Below, in pieces: positions 58,172-64,000 of a DNA stretch of 64,000 bases. Under the pieces are notes generated by a model. The model had not been told where the DNA came from. It saw only the letters and a list, made by a program, of their open reading frames with translations, and ran no database searches. Source of the stretch: Anthracocystis setariae. Taxonomy: Eukaryota > Basidiomycota > Ustilaginomycetes > Ustilaginales > Ustilaginaceae. A program made the position numbers and the translations under genes. The stretch is taken from the NCBI GenBank assembly GCA_928724745.1, contig CAKMXJ010000032.1, positions 1,612,001-1,676,000 on the forward strand. The letters run 5' to 3'. Every line of letters begins with the position of its first letter. Positions within the stretch are counted from its first letter, which is position 1.

Positions 58172-60025
58172 ATGTTGGCCGATAGTCCGAGGAGGTCTGG
58201 ACGGTTGGTAGATAGCGGGAAGAGGAAGAGGGAGGTAGAAGGGGTGGGTATGGACGTCAAAAGTTCGATTAGGGTGAAGAAGGAGGATGACATTTCGGCT
58301 TCGTCGGTGAAGGAAACCATGACTGCCAACACCAAAAAGGACGCTATTACGGAGAGGAAGTTGGCGACGTATAAGAGTTCGATCCTGGCATCGCCATTTC
58401 CTGATCATCCACTGCCTACTGCGGCGGAGGCCGAGAGGGTGGCGTGGATTCTCGGTCGTTTCCACGGGTATCTGCCCGAGTCCGAAGGTGGACGTGGGTT
58501 GCCCAAATACACGAAGCCGCAGGGTGAAGGCAGGTGGGGAGGCTGTGGTGATGTTCCCTCTGTTCTCGATGCTGTGATTCGTACAGTGTTGAGCTGCAAC
58601 ACTTCGAACCGGAACTCTGCGGCAGCACACCAATCCATGTCGCAACACTTTGGACGCAACAACTGGTCCGCCATCCACTCAGCCCCCGAATCCGAACTCG
58701 TAGACGCAATCCGATGCGGCGGTCTCGCCAACAACAAAGCCCGCACCATCAAAGGCATCCTCGCCCAAACCATGGACAAGTATGGAAAACTCAGCCTGGA
58801 CCACCTGCATTCGGCCTCGGACGACGAGGTGATGCAGGAGCTCGTGAGCTTCAAAGGCGTAGGGCCCAAGGTGGCGAGTTGCGTGTTGGCGTTTTGTATC
58901 GGGAGGGAGAGTATGGCTGTGGATACGCATGTGTATCGGTTATGTAAGGCGTTGGGGTGGGTGCCGGAGAAGGCGAGTCGCGATCAGACGTATTACCATT
59001 TGCATGAGAGGGTGCCGGGGAGGTTCAAGTATGCGTTGCATGTGTTGTTGATCATGCATGGCAAAAGGTGTGCCAATTGCAGTGCCAAAGGGTTTGCCAC
59101 GGTGAAGGAGGAGAAGAGCGAGGGCGAGGAGGCGGAGAACAGGGAGTGTCCGTTGAAGGCGGCTGGGTTGTTGGGGAGGAAAGGGAAGGCGCTCAAGGAG
59201 GCTGCTGAAGAGACGGCGATGGTGAAGGCGGAGGAGCGAGTGAAGGCGGAGACGGTGGTGGAAAACGAGGCAAGTCCGGTGGAGTTGAAGGTGAAGAAGG
59301 AGGAGAATGTCGAAGTCGAGCTTGGTCAACCTTCCAGTGGAGGCGGAGGAAGACGATGGGGAAAGGTTCAGGACTACGCTGCGAACCTGCGTGCTGCACG
59401 GAAAGCAACCGCCACCGAGCTACTTGACCACATCCGCCGCGCTGGGCTTCTCTCATCTCGTCTCACATCGAAAGGCTTTTCGCTCGAATTGCTCACGCCT
59501 GCTTTGGCGTCCTCCGAACAACGCAAACGCATCTTTGCACTGTTCGAGGACAACATGAAGTCCATGTACCGCAACAGCACGCTTGGGTGGAAGCCTACGG
59601 CCAAGAAGCGCGAGCTGTTCGATTCCGAATCGCGTCTGCTCATCGTGCGGCCTCCCGCCGAGGAAGGCGCCGAGGTGGCTGCGTTTGCCATGTTCCGCTT
59701 CGACACGGAACCGTGTCATCCGTCGGATCCGACCATCCTGCCCGGTCAAAAGGAGGGCGAGGTGGAGGTGGTGTATCTGTACGAGATCCAGGTGCGCAAA
59801 CAGAACCAAGGCGATGGATTGGGTGCAGAGCTGATGCAGGCTGTCTACCAACTCGGAAGAGCAACGCAGATGCGCAAGATCATGCTCACCGTCTTCGACC
59901 AGAATAAAAGGGCCAGGAGTTTTTACGATAACATGGGTTACCAGGTGGATCCGAATTCGCCAAGTTTAGACGAACAGAGGAAGAGTAAAGTGGATTACGA
60001 GACCATGTTCAAGATCGTCGAGTAG
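58172..60025 (+). CDS. Fusion of an endonuclease III-type DNA glycosylase with a NatD (Naa40)-type acetyltransferase
   Basis: 617 aa in one frame without stop or obvious intron. Residues about 70-300 are HhH-GPD: VIRTVLSCNTSNRNS, IRCGGLANNKARTIKGI, LVSFKGVGPKVAS with Lys233 and AVDTHVYRL with Asp251. The 18-residue spacing equals Lys120/Asp138 of E. coli Nth. The [4Fe-4S] loop is degenerate (KRCANC, a Glu-rich insert, then ECPL; no fourth Cys). Residues about 300-395 are a Lys/Glu linker. Residues about 400-617 match Naa40: NMKSMYRNSTLGWKP, VAAFAMFRFD, VVYLYEIQVRKQNQGDGLG, MRKIMLTVFDQNKRARSFYDNMGYQVD. NatD acetylates the N-terminal Ser of histones H4 and H2A. The ATG at 58172 is the first in frame. 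Basic KRKREV near the start could be a nuclear signal. I know of no such fusion; orthology of the glycosylase half is uncertain. Confidence 0.88.
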   Translation: MLADSPRRSGRLVDSGKRKREVEGVGMDVKSSIRVKKEDDISASSVKETMTANTKKDAITERKLATYKSSILASPFPDHPLPTAAEAERVAWILGRFHGYLPESEGGRGLPKYTKPQGEGRWGGCGDVPSVLDAVIRTVLSCNTSNRNSAAAHQSMSQHFGRNNWSAIHSAPESELVDAIRCGGLANNKARTIKGILAQTMDKYGKLSLDHLHSASDDEVMQELVSFKGVGPKVASCVLAFCIGRESMAVDTHVYRLCKALGWVPEKASRDQTYYHLHERVPGRFKYALHVLLIMHGKRCANCSAKGFATVKEEKSEGEEAENRECPLKAAGLLGRKGKALKEAAEETAMVKAEERVKAETVVENEASPVELKVKKEENVEVELGQPSSGGGGRRWGKVQDYAANLRAARKATATELLDHIRRAGLLSSRLTSKGFSLELLTPALASSEQRKRIFALFEDNMKSMYRNSTLGWKPTAKKRELFDSESRLLIVRPPAEEGAEVAAFAMFRFDTEPCHPSDPTILPGQKEGEVEVVYLYEIQVRKQNQGDGLGAELMQAVYQLGRATQMRKIMLTVFDQNKRARSFYDNMGYQVDPNSPSLDEQRKSKVDYETMFKIVE

Positions 60026-60093
60026 AAACAGGAAGCATACATTCTATTGGTCTAACTTATGATGAAATGCGAGAGTGCGAGGGTGGCAAGGGC

Positions 60094-61466
60094 TTACGAA
60101 GAGGGTTTGATGAGCGAGTTGATGCGGATGGAAAAGTCTTTGAAGTAGCTGCATTGATCGATGGGGGTGGCGTAGTCTGTGGTGGCGCCGCCAAAGAAGC
60201 TGTACCATGCAATCGTCCGTCGCACATGGGATTGAGTCAGATTAGGAACTTGTGCGAATTTGGGTTGATGGGAGGGTTAGGGGAGCGAGTGGTGAGACTT
60301 ACGTGCTGAACAGGATGCCTTTGAAGCCGGTTGGGTAGTCGACTTGATCGTAGTAGATGGCTTGTTTGCCGTTGACTTTGATATCAAAGATGCCGTCGGG
60401 TTTCGTGCCGTTACTTGATAGCGTCAATGTTTGCGAGATCTCAGTCCATTCGCCTCGGGGCATACTAAACGATCCTCTTCCCAACGATCTATCATCATCC
60501 CCCCCCTCGACGAGTCAGTATGGGTTCCTTACACTCTGTAAGAGATGGGTTGGGCGAGACTTACATTCCGTAATCCGAATTGACGTACGAGTAAGGAGGT
60601 ACGGCTAGGAGAGCGGAGGTGTTTTGCTTTTCTTGCGGGAGGTAAGCGTACAATTCGCCAGTGCCATTGGTTCGCCAAGCCATTCTAGTGCTAAAGCAAT
60701 CCTGCGCCGAGTTGCCTCCACCACATCCTTCAGTGCCACCATACATGCCTGGCAGCTTGCCGCTGAGGACAAAGTTGAAGTAGTCCGGGAAGAAGACCGA
60801 GTAGGTGAATGTCAAGCTCTTCACTAGCGGTAGAACGAACGGTGTCAGTGCGTAGAACTGCGCACCCCCGACTGGGTCCGATGAGGGAGAGTACGAGTTG
60901 GCAGGGTAGAAGATTTGCATTACGGATTGGGTTTGATCCGCCGCCGCCGCCGCCGTTGCTGTTCGTGGCTGTAAGGATCTTTTTGAGGCGGCTTGGCTTG
61001 GATTAGGCGGCGACTTGCTGAATGCGGATGGTGGCAGGCCGGATGGGAGGATGTTGAGGTTGGCTTGACCCGAGCTGTAGTACTGGATATAGAGATCGTC
61101 GAGGTTGGTGAACGTCGGCGACATTGTCCACGAAGCACCGACCGTGGTGTTCTTCTCAGCGTAGGGACGATATTGATTGACATTTTCTCCACCGCTGCTT
61201 GTTCTGCGATGCTTTTTGGTCAGTGTAAAGTACACCGGACAGAAGATGACCAGGAATAGCACCACCAATACAACCGGGATGAGGATGAAGAGTCGCTTTC
61301 TCTTGCGTGATTTCTTGGCAGCCAGACGATGATCTCGTTGGCTGAGTGCAGCAAACGTCTCGTTGTTCCCCGTATCCGGTGCGGCTTGCGTAACAACGGG
61401 AAATGTCGAAGAGAGTTGCGAGCTGGGGCTCAACTTGTCGCCATCATGCGGCATGATTGCTACCAT
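60094..61466 (-). CDS. Type II membrane-anchored polysaccharide lyase (PL14-like), three exons
   Basis: Exons 61466-60565, 60488-60303 and 60199-60094; 397 aa. The start is the ATG at 61464-61466; codons before it begin with a non-ATG. A cytoplasmic head ends in KKSRKRKR, then a membrane helix LFILIPVVLVVLFLVIFCPVYFTL (about residues 57-80), so a type II orientation. The lumenal/extracellular domain has FVLSGKLPGMYGGTEGCGGG, DCFSTRMAWRTNGTGELYAYLP, SLGRGSFSMPRGEWTEISQTL, DGIFDIKVNGKQAIYYDQ and FSTFFGGATTDYATPID, the pattern of PL14/alginate-lyase-like proteins. Introns of 76 and 103 nt have GTAAGT donors and TAG/CAG acceptors, with a CTGAC branch site in each. The stop is 68 bp from that of the fusion gene. 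The substrate cannot be read. Confidence 0.8.
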
Positions 61467-62046
61467 CTTGGCGAATATCAACAGGAATCGAGTAGAGTAA
61501 AATGGGTATCGAAACCACTCCTCGAGGGCCCCTTCCTCTTATACCTTTACCCTACCAACACCACCGCATCCCCCCAACCCTTGAATTCTCCCCGCCCCCT
61601 TGCCTTTGACAATGTCTGAAACATATCGTCGATACAGCCCCGAAAGTCAACCAAACCGAACGTGTCAAAAAGGCTGCTTGTGGCTATGCCAGCCAATTCA
61701 CCAGCAATTTTCCAAAATTCTAAGACCACAAATTGTTCGCCTCACCATGCGGAGTGCCAAATCCGGCATGAACTCTTTAGACCCCACTTCCGCATCGTAA
61801 CCACCGCTTCGCTTCCTACCCATCCTGAACTGCACTCAAACAACGCCGCCCGCTCTCCCAAACTCAACCGCTCGTAACTACCGTATAGACTTGTTCCCAA
61901 CCTCATGCCTCTTCCGCAGTCACAGAATGAGCAGAACAATGATGATCTAGAATGATGAATGAAAACGTAGCATGAAAAAAGACAAACAAAATGCATGCAA
62001 GAAACCCAGTTTACACGCTTACAGTACTGTACTGTACAATGCGCCG
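61467..62046. other. Intergenic: lyase promoter / CDC25 3' flank
   Basis: 580 bp between two minus-strand genes. At 62021-62038 lies ACAGTACTGTACTGTACA, the clearest copy of the palindromic TACTGTAC motif, only 9 bp beyond the CDC25 stop and thus in its 3' UTR. A CT-rich stretch precedes the lyase start on its strand. Confidence 0.55.
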
Positions 62047-64000
62047 TCACGACTTGTACCTGGGCAGGACATCGCCCATCGTTCCAGCCCTGAGCAGCGG
62101 TCTGCGACCCAGGTTCAAGCTACCAATTCTGGGCTGCAACAAGATGCGACTCCCCGCAGCAGCACACGGACTATCGCCGATCCCGCCCTCGAAGCTGGAA
62201 TCGCCTACACTGCCAATGCTCGTATCCGCCTCGACCTGATCCGCTTTGGCCACATCCTCCGTACTGTTCCTACTCGGAACACTTAACAGATCCCTGGCTG
62301 CACCGGTGGGACAAGGCGACTCATCCATTCCCACCTCCTCCTGGATCGACAGTCTCTGTTTGCACTTGGCTACACCCGCCTGACTCGACAGCGAACGTTT
62401 CTGGCCCTCGCCATAGGTGAAACTACGGTGACGCAGGAACTTCTGCTTTCTAAATCCATGCAACTCGGTGTTCCTTTGGCCCAAGAAGCGCGGGTCATCC
62501 ATGCAGATGTACTGCTGTGGCTCGCACAAGTTGGCGTACTTGGAGAAAAAGTTGCAGTAGCCTCCCTCGAGAATGTAGATGTCGGGAAAGTGGCAGTTGA
62601 GGTAGTCCTGATCGCGCGCAGCCATGGCTCGGTCTTGCGATCGAAGCGCCTTGGCCATGGTCGGTGCACGCTGACAGGAGAACTCGCAGTGGAAGACAAG
62701 CACGTGTTTGCGTCGGTTGCCGAATTTGTCTGGCTTGCCACTTTGCGAGCGAGGCGGCAGCTCCTGGCTAGCATGACGTCCTTGTCCAGGCGTGAGCAAG
62801 TGATCTAGCACCTTTTCGACAGTGCTCAGGTTGATGGCACCGGGGATGTGGCCACCTTGAAACTCGTAGCTGAATCGGCAGTCGACCACTTGGTAGCTCA
62901 TGACGGCGTTGTTATATTTGCCATCGAGAAGTTCGGTCAAGGTTTGCGCGGTGATGCGCATAAGACCATCGTCCTTGACGTTGAAGCAGGGAAGCACTTT
63001 GCCTTCCTTTTCCGAAGTGCCGAAGCCAGGGAACGACTCTGCACCGGCGGGCGAGCCATGGTAGGCTGGGTTGTCGAGAGCAAGATCGTCGACCATGGCG
63101 TCTTTGCCTCTGGACCCACTGCGCCTCATGCCGGTTCCATAGGCAAGAAGAGGCGAGCTGTCGTCCTTGCTTTCCTTGCGCATGTAGTTGGGTCGAGTTT
63201 GTGGTGCACGCATGGATAGGGCGATGGGCGAGCCGTTGGCATCGGTGACCTCGCTGGAAGGATGTGTGCGACGTCGGTCGGGCGAGGCGGGCGATAGAAC
63301 AAGATTGCTGCTCAGCTTGGACGAGCTGGGTTTGCCAAGGGCGGCGCTGTGGTCGAATGCCGAGAAACACCGACGAGGAGCCGGCGCTGTGGGTCGCACG
63401 ACTCTATTGGTTTGACCACTGACGCCGAGCACCGGGTAAGCGCTCTTGACTGCCAGGTTGTCATTGTTCAGCGAAGGCCGCTTGACGTACGGGTTGGCGC
63501 GCTTGCCCAAAGTGGTGCGAAGCGGGCCGGTGCCGGATGCAGCTGCGGAGGTGGAAGCCGAGCCGGCAGGCATTCTCGGTGCAACTGCTACAGTGCGAGC
63601 GCGTTCAAAGACACGCGGGCCAAGCGAAGTAGTCCTCTTGGGGGGAGGCATTCTGGTGCAGGGCGAAGAAGCCGGAGGAGATGACGCGTTGGGCGAGTTG
63701 ACGGTGCTAGACATGGCAGCAAGAAGATTGGGTCGCTCGACCGGGGTCATTCCAAGCCTAGCTCCGAGCTTTTCGGGCGATACGGGGTTGTGGAAGAAGC
63801 TCGCCATGGCGCCGGATACGGAACCCATAGATGGCGATGGGGAAGGGTTGATTTCTTGGCTGTCATCGGGTCCGCCGGAAGCGTCTTGGTCTTGAGCTGG
63901 GTCGTGGGGCTGATCGACAAGGCTCGAGGCTTGCCAGAAGCTATTGGAGGTGTGCTGTTCGTCGACATCCTCGAAGAAGGATTCGGCAGAGCTGGCACGA
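62047..64000 (-). CDS. CDC25: M-phase inducer phosphatase Cdc25, N-terminus outside the window
   Basis: The frame is open through the right edge, so about 650 C-terminal residues are present and the true start is beyond 64000 (the Met at 63828 is internal). The rhodanese/Cdc25 domain: LMRITAQTLTELLDGKY, YQVVDCRFSYEFQGGHIPGAINLS, and the signature HCEFSCQRAP with the catalytic Cys codon at 62686-62688. ILEGGYCNFFSKYANLCEPQQYICMDDPRF follows. It removes the inhibitory Tyr phosphate from Cdk1 and triggers mitosis. The N-terminal part is Ser/Pro-rich with many SP/TP sites, as in regulated Cdc25s, plus RxxS-type 14-3-3-like sites. A loop insert (GRHASQELPPRSQSGKPDKFGNRRK) precedes the active site. 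Confidence 0.96.
   Translation of the reverse strand, partial: RASSAESFFEDVDEQHTSNSFWQASSLVDQPHDPAQDQDASGGPDDSQEINPSPSPSMGSVSGAMASFFHNPVSPEKLGARLGMTPVERPNLLAAMSSTVNSPNASSPPASSPCTRMPPPKRTTSLGPRVFERARTVAVAPRMPAGSASTSAAASGTGPLRTTLGKRANPYVKRPSLNNDNLAVKSAYPVLGVSGQTNRVVRPTAPAPRRCFSAFDHSAALGKPSSSKLSSNLVLSPASPDRRRTHPSSEVTDANGSPIALSMRAPQTRPNYMRKESKDDSSPLLAYGTGMRRSGSRGKDAMVDDLALDNPAYHGSPAGAESFPGFGTSEKEGKVLPCFNVKDDGLMRITAQTLTELLDGKYNNAVMSYQVVDCRFSYEFQGGHIPGAINLSTVEKVLDHLLTPGQGRHASQELPPRSQSGKPDKFGNRRKHVLVFHCEFSCQRAPTMAKALRSQDRAMAARDQDYLNCHFPDIYILEGGYCNFFSKYANLCEPQQYICMDDPRFLGQRNTELHGFRKQKFLRHRSFTYGEGQKRSLSSQAGVAKCKQRLSIQEEVGMDESPCPTGAARDLLSVPSRNSTEDVAKADQVEADTSIGSVGDSSFEGGIGDSPCAAAGSRILLQPRIGSLNLGRRPLLRAGTMGDVLPRYKS

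Noticed and set aside
61077..61200. Possible extra exon or signal peptide upstream of the PL14-like domain
   Set aside because: The frame is already continuous from the membrane helix into the lyase domain, so no splice is needed there.

Overview
The window reads as nuclear DNA of a smut-like basidiomycete (Ustilaginomycotina, Ustilago/Sporisorium/Pseudozyma type). This is inferred from dense genes, most of them intronless with GC-rich codons. The few introns are 76-117 nt long, with GTAAGT/GTAACT donors and CTGAC/CTAAC-type branch sites. There are many homopolymer and microsatellite tracts between genes, and fungal families throughout (Zn2Cys6 factor, CENP-C/Mif2, Sam37, Npr2, Slh1). No rRNA, tRNA, transposon, CRISPR array or prophage was recognised.

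Layout. 1-8.7 kb: 5'-truncated Zn-cluster transcription factor (+), TRM5 (-), GPI12/PIG-L (-), secreted S28 peptidase (+). 8.9-14.1 kb: the divergent 60S-assembly pair RPF2 (-)/PWP1 (+), then a LisH-CTLH-CRA protein (-). 15.5-27.4 kb: five plus-strand genes in a row: TopBP1/Dpb11-like BRCT protein, CENP-C, mitochondrial tRNA 2-thiouridylase, Sam37/metaxin, and a carboxymuconate-cyclase-like lactonase. 27.8-29.8 kb: an unrecognised Ser-rich protein (-), behind which lies a 4.5 kb gene-poor island. 34.3-36.8 kb: acetoacetyl-CoA synthetase (-, four exons, C-terminal SKL). 37.4-46.1 kb: VAMP7-type R-SNARE (+, two exons), ketopantoate-reductase family protein (-), Slh1/ASCC3 helicase (-). 46.1-48.5 kb: a second gene-poor island, followed by a homeodomain factor (+, intron inside the homeobox). 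52.3-57.8 kb: glutaminyl cyclase (-) and NPR2 (+). 58.2-60.0 kb: one uninterrupted ORF joining an endonuclease-III-type DNA glycosylase to a NatD/Naa40-type histone N-terminal acetyltransferase. 60.1-64 kb: three-exon membrane-anchored PL14-like lyase (-) and the C-terminal part of CDC25 (-), cut by the right edge.

Functional themes. Several genes belong to chromosome and cell-cycle control (TopBP1-like, CENP-C, CDC25, homeodomain factor). Others serve ribosome, tRNA and translation quality (RPF2, PWP1, TRM5, SLM3, SLH1). The genes are not an operon-like cluster; gene pairs share promoters or terminators only. The most unusual item is the glycosylase-NatD fusion. Next are the peroxisomal signal on acetoacetyl-CoA synthetase, C-tracts beside every donor of that gene, a recurrent TACTGTAC/ACAGTAC motif in intergenic DNA, and a zinc cluster that lacks its last cysteine.
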